A stretch of DNA of 64,000 nt from Prauserella halophila (GTDB lineage: Bacteria; Actinomycetota; Actinomycetes; Mycobacteriales; Pseudonocardiaceae). The notes beneath the pieces are model-generated. The model did not search any database, was not told the origin of the DNA, and saw only the letters and a list, made by a program, of their open reading frames with translations. Both the position numbers and the translations under genes were made by a program. The stretch is from contig NZ_JAMTCQ010000008.1 of the NCBI RefSeq assembly GCF_024171895.1, positions 868,001-932,000 of the forward strand, written 5' to 3'. Below, piece after piece: positions 23,661 to 31,821 of this stretch (positions are counted from its first letter, which is position 1; every line of letters starts with the position of its first letter).

Positions 23661-25175
23661 ATGCGCGCACTGGACCTCGCGATCATCGCGATCTTCCTGG
23701 TGGGAACGCCCATCCTGGGCATCCTGCTCAGCGGGAAGCAGCGATCGTCGAACGACTACTTCGTCGGCAGCCGGAAGGTTCCCTGGTGGGCCGTCACCTT
23801 CTCGGTGGTCGCCACGGAGACCTCGACGCTGACCGTGCTGAGCGTGCCGACCGTGGCCTATCTCGGGAACATCACGTACCTGCAGCTGGCGATCGGCTAC
23901 CTCATCGGCCGCGTCATCGTCGCGTTCGTGCTGCTGCCGAAGTACTACGCGGGCGGGTTCGTCAGCGCGTACGGCTTCCTCGGCAAACGCTTCGGCGGTG
24001 GTCTGCAGGGCACCGCCTCGGTGACGTTCCTCGTCACGCGCCTGCTCGCGGACGGCGTTCGCCTGTTCGCCACGGCCATCCCGGTCAAACTCGTGCTCGA
24101 CGGGCTCGGCCTCGACGTGTCGTACTGGGTCGTGATCGCCGCGATCGCGCTCGTGGCCGTCATCTACACCTACTTCGGCGGTATCCGCGCCGTCATCTGG
24201 GTCGACGTCGTCCAGATGAGCATCTACGTGCTCGGTGCCATCGCCGCGATCTTCGTCCTCGCGGGCAGGCTGCCCAGCGGCTGGTTCGGCGACCTCGCCG
24301 ACGCGGGCAAGTTCCAGCTGTTCGAGTTCGGCTCCGACATCGTCACCGACCACTACGCGTTCATCACCGCGGTCGTGGGCGGTGCGCTGTTCGCCATGGC
24401 CTCGCACGGCGCCGACCAGCTGATGGTGCAGCGGCTGCTGGCGTGCAGGAACGTGCGGGAGAGCCAGAAGGCCGTGATCGCCAGCGGCTTCGTCGTGTTC
24501 TTCCAGTTCGCCGTGTTCCTGCTGGTCGGCGCGATGCTGTTCTCGTTCTACGGCGGGCAGAGCATCGACGCGCTGGGCCTGGCCAACCCGGACGACCTGT
24601 TCCCCCGGTTCATCCTCGAGGAGCTGCCCGTCGGCCTGTCCGGCATCCTCATCGCCGGCATCCTCTCCGCCGCCATGTCCACGATCTCCTCGTCGCTGAA
24701 CTCGCTGTCGACCTCGACGATCGCCGACCTCTACGAGCGGTTCACGAAGAAGAAGATGTCCGACGCCGTGATGCTCAAGCAGGCACGGATCTGGACGGTC
24801 ATCTGGGCCGTCGTGTTCGTGGTGTTCGCCTCGATGTTCACCAGCACCGACACCCCGGTCGTCGAACTCGGCCTGAGCATCGCCAGCTACACCTACGGTG
24901 CGCTGCTCGGCGCGTTCTTCCTCGGCATGATCGTCAAGAAGGCGCGGCAGACCGACGCGATCATCGCCTTCGTGTGCACCGTCGTCGTGGCCGCGGTGTT
25001 CGTCCTCGGCGTCACCTTCACCGTGGACGGCGAGGCGGTCGGTCTCGCGTTCCCGTGGTACGTCCCGCTCGGCGTGCTCGTCACGCTCGTCGTCGGCGGC
25101 CTGCTGTCGCTGCGGCACAGCGGTTCCGACCCGCACGCCACCGAGCTGGAGAAGGAAGAGGAGGAACCCGCCTGA
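23661..25175 (+). CDS. Sodium:solute symporter (SSS family)
   Basis: 504 residues with about 13 hydrophobic helices, ATG preceded by TAGGAGAGA. Family features: YFVGSRKVPWWAVTFSVVAT near TM1-2, VATETSTLTVLSVPTVAYLG, FGGIRAVIWVDVVQMSIYVL, ASHGADQLMVQRLLACRNVR and GILSAAMSTISSSLNSLSTS (sodium-site serines in TM8). The C-terminus is a charged tail (ELEKEEEE). Coupling to anmK, 9 bases upstream, suggests it takes up a muropeptide-derived or amino sugar; the substrate is inferred only from context. Confidence 0.88.
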   Translation: MRALDLAIIAIFLVGTPILGILLSGKQRSSNDYFVGSRKVPWWAVTFSVVATETSTLTVLSVPTVAYLGNITYLQLAIGYLIGRVIVAFVLLPKYYAGGFVSAYGFLGKRFGGGLQGTASVTFLVTRLLADGVRLFATAIPVKLVLDGLGLDVSYWVVIAAIALVAVIYTYFGGIRAVIWVDVVQMSIYVLGAIAAIFVLAGRLPSGWFGDLADAGKFQLFEFGSDIVTDHYAFITAVVGGALFAMASHGADQLMVQRLLACRNVRESQKAVIASGFVVFFQFAVFLLVGAMLFSFYGGQSIDALGLANPDDLFPRFILEELPVGLSGILIAGILSAAMSTISSSLNSLSTSTIADLYERFTKKKMSDAVMLKQARIWTVIWAVVFVVFASMFTSTDTPVVELGLSIASYTYGALLGAFFLGMIVKKARQTDAIIAFVCTVVVAAVFVLGVTFTVDGEAVGLAFPWYVPLGVLVTLVVGGLLSLRHSGSDPHATELEKEEEEPA

Positions 25176-25202
25176 CGCACCGGCGGGCACGACGACCGGT
25201 GA

Positions 25203-25236
25203 AGGCCGGCCGGCGAGCGTGATCGTCGGCCGGCCT
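25203..25236. terminator. Hairpin behind symporter; contains left 19-bp repeat of the TA cassette
   Basis: AGGCCGGCCGGCGA (25203-25216) pairs with TCGTCGGCCGGCCT (25223-25236), one mismatch in 14. The segment 25218-25236 (CGTGATCGTCGGCCGGCCT) recurs as 25917-25935 with one change, on the far side of the toxin-antitoxin genes. Confidence 0.75.
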
Positions 25237-25282
25237 CGTCCGTGTCCGCACAACGGTGTGGGACCGAGGATCACCATGTCGG

Positions 25283-25312
25283 CGTATACGGAATCATCTA
25301 TGGGTGCGTACA
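25283..25312 (+). promoter_or_regulatory. Possible autoregulatory site of the toxin-antitoxin operon
   Basis: The palindrome CGTATACG (25283-25290) and a related half-site GCGTACAC (25305-25312) lie in an AT-richer stretch just upstream of the antitoxin ATG at 25321. Antitoxins of such pairs normally repress their own promoter, so this is a plausible operator. The evidence is only position and symmetry. Confidence 0.4.
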
Positions 25313-25320
25313 CTTTCGGT

Positions 25321-25551
25321 ATGGCCGTGACGATGCGTGTGAGCGAACAAACCCGTGAGCAGATCAACGGACTGGCCGACGAGCTCGGGGCCAAGTCGGC
25401 CGATGAGACGATCCGGCGACTGATCGATGAGCACTGGTGGAACGCTGCCATCGCCGAAACGCGCCGGTACTTCACCGAGAACCCGAGCGACGAGGACGCC
25501 GAACTCGACGAGCTCAACGCCTGGACCGACGCCGACCCGTCCGACACATGA
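25321..25551 (+). CDS. Antitoxin of a MazF-type pair
   Basis: 76 residues. The N-terminal half (MAVTMRVSEQTREQINGLAD, AKSADETIRRLIDEHWWN) has the beta strand plus two helices of a ribbon-helix-helix DNA-binding domain. The acidic C-terminal half (ENPSDEDAELDELNAWTDAD) is suited to wrap the toxin. I chose the ATG at 25321 because it begins directly at the DNA-binding strand; in-frame starts upstream would add unrelated residues. Its TGA overlaps the toxin ATG (ATGA). Confidence 0.82.
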   Translation: MAVTMRVSEQTREQINGLADELGAKSADETIRRLIDEHWWNAAIAETRRYFTENPSDEDAELDELNAWTDADPSDT

Positions 25552-25886
25552 CCGCGCCGAACGTCAGGACCGGCCAGGTGTGGTTCGTGCAGCTCGACCC
25601 GACTGTCGGGCACGAACAACGAGGAGACCGGCCCGCACTCGTGATCTCGTCCCCCGAGCACCTCGCGCTGTGGAACGGCCGGGTGGCCGTCGTCGTACCG
25701 CTGACCTCGCAGCAGAAACCATTCCGGTTCCGCCCCGAAGTTGCCCCGAACAGCTGGGCCGTCTGCGATCAGCCACGGACGGTGGACACGCGACGGTTCC
25801 GCCGACACGCCCCCGAGTTGGACCCTGCACCCGACGTGCTCGCAGACGTGTGCAACATCGTCGCGAAAATGATCCACTCACCCTGA
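25548..25886 (+). CDS. MazF/PemK-family toxin (endoribonuclease)
   Basis: 112 residues. Typical N-terminus VRTGQVWFVQLDPTVGHEQR followed by GDRPALVIS carries the conserved Arg and the G-x-E/Q loop; VAVVVPLTSQQKPFRF and SWAVCDQPRTVDTRRF follow, with the VCDQ-R-T motif in which the catalytic Thr lies. MazF toxins cut single-stranded mRNA at short motifs. Translationally coupled to the antitoxin. The pair is bracketed by 19-bp direct repeats, which points to insertion between the symporter gene and smc. Confidence 0.88.
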   Translation: MTAPNVRTGQVWFVQLDPTVGHEQRGDRPALVISSPEHLALWNGRVAVVVPLTSQQKPFRFRPEVAPNSWAVCDQPRTVDTRRFRRHAPELDPAPDVLADVCNIVAKMIHSP

Positions 25887-25891
25887 CCGAA

Positions 25892-25914
25892 TCGGCCGGC
25901 GCCGACCCGGCCGA
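25892..25914 (+). terminator. Hairpin after the toxin gene
   Basis: TCGGCCGG (25892-25899) pairs with CCGGCCGA (25907-25914) around a 7-base loop, six bases after the toxin stop. No U-tract. Confidence 0.55.
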
Positions 25915-25916
25915 CA

Positions 25917-25935
25917 CGTGATCGCCGGCCGGCCT
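25917..25935. repeat. Right 19-bp direct repeat of the TA cassette
   Basis: CGTGATCGCCGGCCGGCCT matches 25218-25236 with a single T/C difference. It ends two bases before the smc stop codon, so an ancestral terminator-like segment between symporter and smc seems to have been duplicated around the toxin-antitoxin genes. Confidence 0.85.
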
Positions 25936-25937
25936 TC

Positions 25938-28900
25938 TCAGGCCTCGATGGGCTCGGACCGGTCGCGGTCCGACGAGTCCGGTTCCGGTTCGCCCGTGTC
26001 GGCACGCATGCGCTGCGAGATCACCTTGGTGATGCCGTCGCCCTGCATGCTCACGCCGTACAGCGCGTCGCCGATCTCCATCGTCGCCTTCTGGTGCGTG
26101 ATGACGATGAGCTGGGAGCTGTCGCGCAGCTGCTCCAGCAGACCGATCAGCCTGCGCATGTTCGTGTCGTCCAGCGCGGCCTCGACCTCGTCCAGCACGT
26201 AGAACGGCGAGGGCCGGGCACGGAAGATCGCCACCAGCATCCCGACCGCGACCAGCGACTTCTCACCACCGGACAGCAGCGAGAGCCGCTTGACCTTCTT
26301 GCCGGGCGGGCGGGCCTCGACGTCGACGCCGGTGGCCAGCATGTCGTTCGGATCGGTGAGCACCATGCGCCCCTCGCCCCCGGGGAACAGTACGGAGAAC
26401 ACGGTCTCGAACTCCCGCGCGACGTCCTCGTAGGCACTCGTGAACACCTCGAGGATCTTGTCGTCGACCTCCTGGATCACCTGCAGCAGACCCTTGCGGG
26501 TGTCCTTGAGGTCCTCGAGCTGGGTCGACAGGAATTTGTAGCGTTCCTCCAGCGCGGCGAACTCCTCGAGGGCGAGCGGATTGACCTTGCCGAGCTGGGC
26601 GAGGTCCTTCTCGGCACGCTTGGCGCGGCGCTCCTGCGTCGGCCGGTCGTACGGGATCGGCTGCGGCTCGGCGACCGACTCCCCGCGCTCCTTCGCCGCC
26701 TCGTACTCGGCGAGTTCGCCCGCTCCGGGCGGCACGTCGACGTGCGGCCCGTACTCGGTGACGAGGTCCTCCAGCCCGATGCCGAATTCCTCGGTGATCT
26801 TCGTTTCCAGCTGCTCAAGGCGGAGCCGCTGCTCGGCACGTGCCATCTCGTCCCGGTGCACGGCGTCGGTGAGCTTCTCCAGCTCGCCGGTCAGTTCCTT
26901 GACCTTGCCGCGCACCTGCGTCAGCGCTGTCTCCCGCTGCTCCCTGCGGGCCTTCACGGCGTCCCGCTCCGCAGCCGCACGCTGCAACGACGCCTCGATG
27001 CGGTCGAGCGCCACCTCGCCGCCGCCGACGACCGCCTCGGCGATCGACGCGCCGCGCTCGCGGGCGATGCGGGCCTGCTCGGCGCGCTCGCGGGCCTGCC
27101 GCTCGGCCTCGGCCTCCCGCACCAGCGCATCGGACTTGCCCGCGATGCTCCGGGCCCGTTCCTCGGCGGTCCGCAACGCCAGCCGCGCGTCGACCTCTTC
27201 CTGCCGCACCGCGGTGAGCGATTCGGCGGCCTCGTCGCGTTCGGAGGTGTCCGGGTCCTCCTCGACGGGCTGGTCCGACACCGCAGCCAGGCGGTCCTCG
27301 AGTTCGGCGAGCTGCGTGAGCACGTCCTCGCGGCTCTGCTCCACCTTCGCGCGCTGGTTCCGCAGCCGCTCGACCTCGGACTCGGCCGACCGCGCGTTCT
27401 GCTCCAGGCTGCTGAGCCGCTCGGTGGAACGCGCCTTGCGGACCTTCGCCTCGTTGAGTGCCTCCTTCGCCGCGGTGACCTCGGCCTGACGGTCGTCCTG
27501 ATCGGCGCGTGCACCCTCCAGCTCCGCGGACGCCCGCTCCAGGGCACGTTCCGCGGCCGCCAGCCGGTCCTGCGCCTCGTCGACGGCGGCCTGCACCTCG
27601 ATGACGCTCTCGTCCTTGGCCGATCCGCCCACGGCCCAGTGCTCGCCGAGCACGTCGCCCTCCCGCGTGACGGCGGTGACGCCGGGTTCGGCAGTGGCGA
27701 GCTCACGCGCGTCGTCCAGGTGATCGACCACGGCCACCCGGTCCAGGGCCCGCTCGACGGCTGCCCGCAGCGCGTCCGGCGCCGTGACGACCTCGCGTGC
27801 CCACCGTGCGCCACCGGGCAACGCGGGCCACGACGACGTGTCCACGGAACCGTTCGCGCCACCGAGCAGCAGGCCCGCGCGGCCGGATTCGTTGTCCTTG
27901 AGGTAACGCAGGGCCGGCAGTGCGTCCTGACCCGCCGACACAGCGACCGCGTCGGCAACCGGACCGAGCGCCGCGGCCAGCGCGACCTCGAATCCGGATT
28001 CGACGGTCAGCAGCGCGGCGACCGACCCCAGCAGGCCGGGCAGTTCGTCGGTGGCGCCGAGCAGCGCGCCTGCACCGTCCTTGCGGCTCAGGCCCATCGA
28101 CAGCGCGTCGACCCTGGCCTTCTCCGACGCGATGTCCCGCTCGGCGCTGCGCTCGGCCTTGACCAGCTCGTCGACCCGCTGCTTGGCGCCGTCGACGGCC
28201 TCGACGGCGCGCTCGTGCCGTTCCTGCAGCCCGGCGTCGTCGGATTCGGAGGCCCCGCCCTCGGCGCGGGCCGCCTCCAGCTCCTCGGCGGCGGTCTCCG
28301 CACGGGCCTCGGCCTCCTCGAGCCCGGTCGTGAGCCGTTCGACCTCCTCGGCCGTGGCGTTGTTCTTGCTGCGCAGCGCCTCGACCTGGCCGGACAGCTT
28401 CGCGATGCCCTCACGGCGGTCGGCGACGGCACGCACCGCGGCCATGTGGGCACGCTCGGCCTCGGCCACCACGCGTTCCAGGTGTTCACGGCGCTCGGTC
28501 GTCTCGGACAACACGGCGCGGGCCTCGGTGACCCCCTCGTTCAGCTCCTCCTCGCGTGCGGCCGCTTCCTCGGCCTCCGCGAGCAACTCCTCCGGGTCAC
28601 GGCCGGTGCCGCCGGTGTCGATCTCCTCCGACAGGTGCCGCTGCCGCTCCACGGCCAGCCGCACCGTGCCGCGCAGCCGTTCGGCCAACGACGAGAGCTT
28701 GTACCAGGTGTCCTGCGCCGCCTGCAGCATCGGCGCGTCCTCGGCGAGCGAACGCTCCAAGTCGGCCTGCTCGGAGCTGACCACCTCGAGCGCCTGCTCC
28801 ACCTCGGCCCTGCGCGCGCGGGCGGCGTTCTCGTCGGCCTCCTCCTTGGCGATGGTCTCGCGCTGGGTCACCAGATCGTCGGCGTGGAGGCGCAGTCTCG

Positions 28901-29573
28901 CATCGCGCAGCTCCGACTGGACGGTCTGCGCCTTGCGCGCGATCTCCGCCTGTTTGCCGAGCGGTTTCAGCTGCTTACGCAGCTCCGTCGTGAGGTCGTT
29001 GAGCCGGTCCAGGTTGCCCTGCATCCCGTTGAGCTTGCGCACGGCCTTTTCCTTGCGCTTGCGATGCTTGAGCACCCCCGCGGCCTCTTCGATGAACGCC
29101 CGGCGTTCCTCGGGCTTGGCCTGCAGGATCTCCGACAGCTGCCCCTGGCCGACGATGACGTGCATTTCGCGGCCGATCCCGGAGTCCGACAGCAGCTCCT
29201 GGATGTCGAGCAGGCGGCAGCCGCTGCCGTTGATCTCGTACTCGCTGGCCCCGTCGCGGAACATCCGCCGCGTGATCGAGACCTCGGAGTACTCGATCGG
29301 CAGCGCACCGTCGGCGTTGTCGATCGTGAGGGTCACCTCGGCGCGGCCGAGCGGCGCGCGCCCCGACGTGCCGGCGAAGATGACGTCCTCCATCTTGCCG
29401 CCACGCAGGTCCTTCGCACCCTGGGTACCCATGACCCAGCGCAGCGCGTCGAGGACGTTCGACTTGCCGGAGCCGTTCGGACCGACCACGCACGTGATGC
29501 CGGGTTCGAACCGCAGCGTGGTCGCCGACGCGAACGACTTGAAGCCTTTGAGCGTCAAGTTCTTGAGATACAC
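25938..29573 (-). CDS. smc: Chromosome segregation ATPase SMC
   Basis: 1211 residues, full length, GTG start. N-terminal head: MYLKNLTLKGFKSFASATTL and VVGPNGSGKSNVLDALRWVM (Walker A). Two long coiled coils (about 170-500 and 680-1020) flank a hinge around residues 520-660 (LLGSVAALLTVESGFEVALA, NESGRAGLLLGG). The C-terminal head has RLSLLSGGEKSLVAVGML (signature) and FYVLDEVEAALDDTNMRRLI (Walker B, D-loop). It organises and segregates chromosomes with ScpA/ScpB. The neighbourhood of ftsY, mutM and rnc matches other actinobacteria. Confidence 0.97.
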   Translation of the reverse strand: MYLKNLTLKGFKSFASATTLRFEPGITCVVGPNGSGKSNVLDALRWVMGTQGAKDLRGGKMEDVIFAGTSGRAPLGRAEVTLTIDNADGALPIEYSEVSITRRMFRDGASEYEINGSGCRLLDIQELLSDSGIGREMHVIVGQGQLSEILQAKPEERRAFIEEAAGVLKHRKRKEKAVRKLNGMQGNLDRLNDLTTELRKQLKPLGKQAEIARKAQTVQSELRDARLRLHADDLVTQRETIAKEEADENAARARRAEVEQALEVVSSEQADLERSLAEDAPMLQAAQDTWYKLSSLAERLRGTVRLAVERQRHLSEEIDTGGTGRDPEELLAEAEEAAAREEELNEGVTEARAVLSETTERREHLERVVAEAERAHMAAVRAVADRREGIAKLSGQVEALRSKNNATAEEVERLTTGLEEAEARAETAAEELEAARAEGGASESDDAGLQERHERAVEAVDGAKQRVDELVKAERSAERDIASEKARVDALSMGLSRKDGAGALLGATDELPGLLGSVAALLTVESGFEVALAAALGPVADAVAVSAGQDALPALRYLKDNESGRAGLLLGGANGSVDTSSWPALPGGARWAREVVTAPDALRAAVERALDRVAVVDHLDDARELATAEPGVTAVTREGDVLGEHWAVGGSAKDESVIEVQAAVDEAQDRLAAAERALERASAELEGARADQDDRQAEVTAAKEALNEAKVRKARSTERLSSLEQNARSAESEVERLRNQRAKVEQSREDVLTQLAELEDRLAAVSDQPVEEDPDTSERDEAAESLTAVRQEEVDARLALRTAEERARSIAGKSDALVREAEAERQARERAEQARIARERGASIAEAVVGGGEVALDRIEASLQRAAAERDAVKARREQRETALTQVRGKVKELTGELEKLTDAVHRDEMARAEQRLRLEQLETKITEEFGIGLEDLVTEYGPHVDVPPGAGELAEYEAAKERGESVAEPQPIPYDRPTQERRAKRAEKDLAQLGKVNPLALEEFAALEERYKFLSTQLEDLKDTRKGLLQVIQEVDDKILEVFTSAYEDVAREFETVFSVLFPGGEGRMVLTDPNDMLATGVDVEARPPGKKVKRLSLLSGGEKSLVAVGMLVAIFRARPSPFYVLDEVEAALDDTNMRRLIGLLEQLRDSSQLIVITHQKATMEIGDALYGVSMQGDGITKVISQRMRADTGEPEPDSSDRDRSEPIEA

Positions 29574-29781
29574 GCAGCGTCGACCTTTCGCTCACATCCG
29601 GGCGATCTCCGATCGGTGAATGCTACCCGGGCGCTTTCGCACACCGTCGGACGACGTCCCGGCGCGGCCGCACCCCACTCCGTGCCGATGACCACGACTC
29701 CCGACCGTCTCACCTGCCGCTTTTCGCCCCGCTCACCACATCCGGCACTGTCGTCCCCGTGGCCACGGGCGTCACGCCGGC

Positions 29782-29819
29782 TCCGCCCACCCACGCAGGG
29801 TCCGCCCACCCACGCAGGG
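29782..29819. repeat. 19-bp perfect tandem duplication
   Basis: TCCGCCCACCCACGCAGGG occurs at 29782-29800 and 29801-29819, followed by a partial third unit. It lies in the gap between the start of smc and the end of the acylphosphatase gene. The rest of that gap (29574-29859) shows no gene. Confidence 0.92.
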
Positions 29820-29859
29820 TCCGCCACCGTGACGGCGCCGCCTAGGGACACCCGGCCGC

Positions 29860-30126
29860 TCAGCGCTCGACGAATCCCGCCAGGCCGCCTTTCGGCTCGG
29901 CCCACAGCTCCGCGACATGATCCACCCGGCCGGGCGTCCGCCCGGTGCGCAGTGCGCCGAGCAACAGTTCGCACCGCTCACGCGGGCCTTCCGCGACCAC
30001 CTGCACCCGGCCGTCGGACAGGTTGGTCGCACTGCCCACCAGCTCGAGTTCGAGCGCCCGGCTGCGGGTCCACCACCGGAATCCCACGCCCTGGACCGCT
30101 CCGTGTACCCACGCGGTCATACGCAC
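29860..30126 (-). CDS. acyP: Acylphosphatase
   Basis: 88 residues, the normal size. Catalytic signature [20 protein letters not shown] supplies the phosphate-binding loop and the catalytic Arg, and [20 protein letters not shown] supplies the conserved Asn. It hydrolyses carboxyl-phosphate bonds in small acyl phosphates. A GTG at 30126 gives MRMTAWVHG, the common family start; the ATG at 30120 two codons later is equally possible because neither has a clear ribosome site. Acylphosphatase upstream of smc is a known actinobacterial arrangement. Confidence 0.92.
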   Translation of the reverse strand: MRMTAWVHGAVQGVGFRWWTRSRALELELVGSATNLSDGRVQVVAEGPRERCELLLGALRTGRTPGRVDHVAELWAEPKGGLAGFVER

Positions 30127-30347
30127 GGTGTCATTTCTGCCCGCGGTGTCGTTTCGTTCACCCACTCGCCCATGATGGGTGCTCGGTCGTCGCGGGCCCC
30201 GCCCACCCGTTTCCCGGCCACGTACCCGTCCGCCCACCTGTGTGCTCCGGCCCACTACCCGACAGTGGTAGCGTGCCGCCGTTGTCCATCCGGGTTGCCT
30301 GACCATCCGGGTTGTCTGAGTCGGTTGTCTGAGTCGGAGGAAACCGC

Positions 30348-31100
30348 ATGGCCCCCTCGAACGGCGAAGTCGCACCCCCGCGTGAGCCGTCCGGACGCTG
30401 GCAGCGCACCGGATACCTCGCACTGGCCGCGAGCGGCCTCGTGCTGGCGACAGCCTTCGGCGCACTCGCCCAGGTCACGACCGGCGGCGAGGACCGGGCC
30501 GCCGCGGACGGCGACGAGACCTCCCGGATCGAGAACGCGGGCAACGACGGCGACACGACCGAACTCGACCAACCCGCGCCCGGCGCGACGACCGAGATGG
30601 TCGACGGCAAGCCCGTACCCGTCGAGACGTCGACGTCGGCCTCGGGCACCAGCACGACGATCAGCATCGGCCCCGACGGCACGCCCACCACCGTCGTCAC
30701 GACGACCGACTACCAGCGGCCACCGTCGTCGGCCAAGGACGACCAGTCCGACGATCCCGGCACCGACGACCCTTCCGACGGCGGCGACGGCAGTGATGGC
30801 GGCAGCGGCGACGACGGCAGCGGCGACGGCGACGGCGGCGACGGCGGCGACGGCGACGGCAGCGGCGGCGACGACGGCAGCGGCGACGGCGGCGGCGACG
30901 GCGACGGCAGCGGCGACGGCGACGGCGACGGCAGCGGCGACGGCGACGGCAGCGGCGACGGCGACGGCGACGGCAGCGGCGACGGCGACGGCGGCGATGG
31001 CGACGGCAGCGGCGGCGACGACGGCAGCGGCGACGGCGACGACGGCAGCGGCGGCGACGAAACCACCACCACGGACGGCTCGAGCACCTCGAGCCGGTAG
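30348..31100 (+). CDS. Membrane-anchored Gly/Asp/Ser-repeat protein
   Basis: 250 residues, ATG with a GGAGGA ribosome site. After a short polar N-terminus, one hydrophobic helix ([20 protein letters not shown], about residues 21-40) anchors or exports the protein. Residues 45-140 are Thr/Asp/Pro-rich. From about residue 145 to 240 the sequence is almost only Gly, Asp and Ser in short repeats (GDGDGSGD and similar), strongly acidic, ending in Thr/Ser. The codons are nearly all GGC, GAC and AGC. No enzymatic domain is seen. It may be a surface or periplasmic acidic tail that binds cations; this is speculation. The upstream stretch carries short ATCCGGGTTG and GTCGGTTGTCTGA repeats. Confidence 0.75.
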   Translation: MAPSNGEVAPPREPSGRWQRTGYLALAASGLVLATAFGALAQVTTGGEDRAAADGDETSRIENAGNDGDTTELDQPAPGATTEMVDGKPVPVETSTSASGTSTTISIGPDGTPTTVVTTTDYQRPPSSAKDDQSDDPGTDDPSDGGDGSDGGSGDDGSGDGDGGDGGDGDGSGGDDGSGDGGGDGDGSGDGDGDGSGDGDGSGDGDGDGSGDGDGGDGDGSGGDDGSGDGDDGSGGDETTTTDGSSTSSR

Positions 31101-31115
31101 CGCCTCGGCGCACGC

Positions 31116-31230
31116 TCAGCGCGAGGCGGGGCTCCGGCGGGGTCTGCGCCGGCAGTGCGGGCAGAAGTAGGACGACCGGTCCGACCGGGACGGTTCGTGC
31201 CGTTCACGCGGAGTCCGGCTCCACCGATCA
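31116..31230 (-). pseudogene. Remnant of a Fpg/Nei zinc-finger C-terminus
   Basis: Read on the minus strand the frame gives RSSYFCPHCRRRPRRSPASR and then TGA at 31116. This matches the end of the intact mutM downstream ([15 protein letters not shown]), including the second cysteine pair of the zinc finger. Residues before it (RWSRTPRERHEPSRSDR) only loosely keep the pattern and lack the first cysteine pair. Confidence 0.65.
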
Positions 31231-31374
31231 AGCGGACACTGTCCACGTCCCCGCCGCGGCAAATGATCGACATGGTGCGTGCCAGGGCACGCGCGTTCGT
31301 GTTGCCGTTCAGCGCGCCCGTGTCGGCACAGGATGGATCGTTGATGGGACCCACCCGGGAGAACGCACTCCTGA

Positions 31375-31533
31375 CATGACGAGCCCGGCGAGACGCTGCT
31401 GCGAGAGCTGCGCGAGCCGTACGAAGCCCGGGTGCAAGACCTATTGAGCGAGCCTGCGAAGCACTTCCCCCACCTTGATCCCTACTCCATCACCGCGGCG
31501 CTGACGGCAGTGGGCGCTCTCGTCGAGCCGTGA
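31375..31533 (+). pseudogene. C-terminal remnant of an unknown protein
   Basis: After an in-frame stop at 31372 the frame reads DEPGETLLRELREPYEARVQ, DLLSEPAKHFPHLDPYSITA and ALTAVGALVEP to the TGA at 31531. The amphipathic, protein-like sequence has no start codon. I do not recognise the family. Together with the fpg remnants it marks 31.1-32.8 kb as a scarred region. Confidence 0.4.
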
Positions 31534-31614
31534 CCTATACGGCCCGCCGAGAGCGCTTCTCTTGTATCCATTTATGTGCATGTACACGCATGCAACCAGG
31601 GAGGATGGTCCGCC

Positions 31615-31821
31615 GTGTCGACCAAGATCGACGTGTCCGTCGACTACGTCCGGGCCGGAATCGGAGCCGTCGGCGCAGCACCTCTCGGACCCGTCTTCTT
31701 CGGCGAGACACCCACTCCGGTGACGGAGTTCTGGCTGGCGGTGATCACCGCGGGAGTCATCTGGCTCAAGCTCGCCGACAACCCCCGGCTCGACTCGCAC
31801 CGCACGCAGGAGTCGTCATGA
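31615..31821 (+). CDS. Small membrane protein
   Basis: 68 residues from a GTG with an AGGGAGGA ribosome site. The N-terminus STKIDVSVDYVRAGIG is followed by hydrophobic stretches (VGAAPLGPVFFG and FWLAVITAGVIWLKLA). No family is recognised. Its TGA overlaps the ATG of the MFS-like gene, so they are coupled. The upstream region (31560-31605) is AT-rich with a GTGCATGTACAC near-palindrome, a likely operator. Confidence 0.55.
   Translation: MSTKIDVSVDYVRAGIGAVGAAPLGPVFFGETPTPVTEFWLAVITAGVIWLKLADNPRLDSHRTQESS

Noticed and set aside
26094-30302. Plus-strand open frame of 1402 codons opposite smc
   Set aside because: It mirrors the smc codons (Leu/Arg/Gly-rich), shows no domain, and spans smc plus the intergenic gap.
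30775-31060. RTX calcium-binding repeats
   Set aside because: The GDGDGSG pattern lacks the nine-residue GGxGxDxUx spacing and the hydrophobic residue of RTX motifs.
30710-31113. Minus-strand Arg/Cys-rich or Pro/Ser-rich proteins opposite the Gly/Asp repeat gene
   Set aside because: They are complements of the GGC/GAC/AGC repeat codons and have no start signal or family resemblance.
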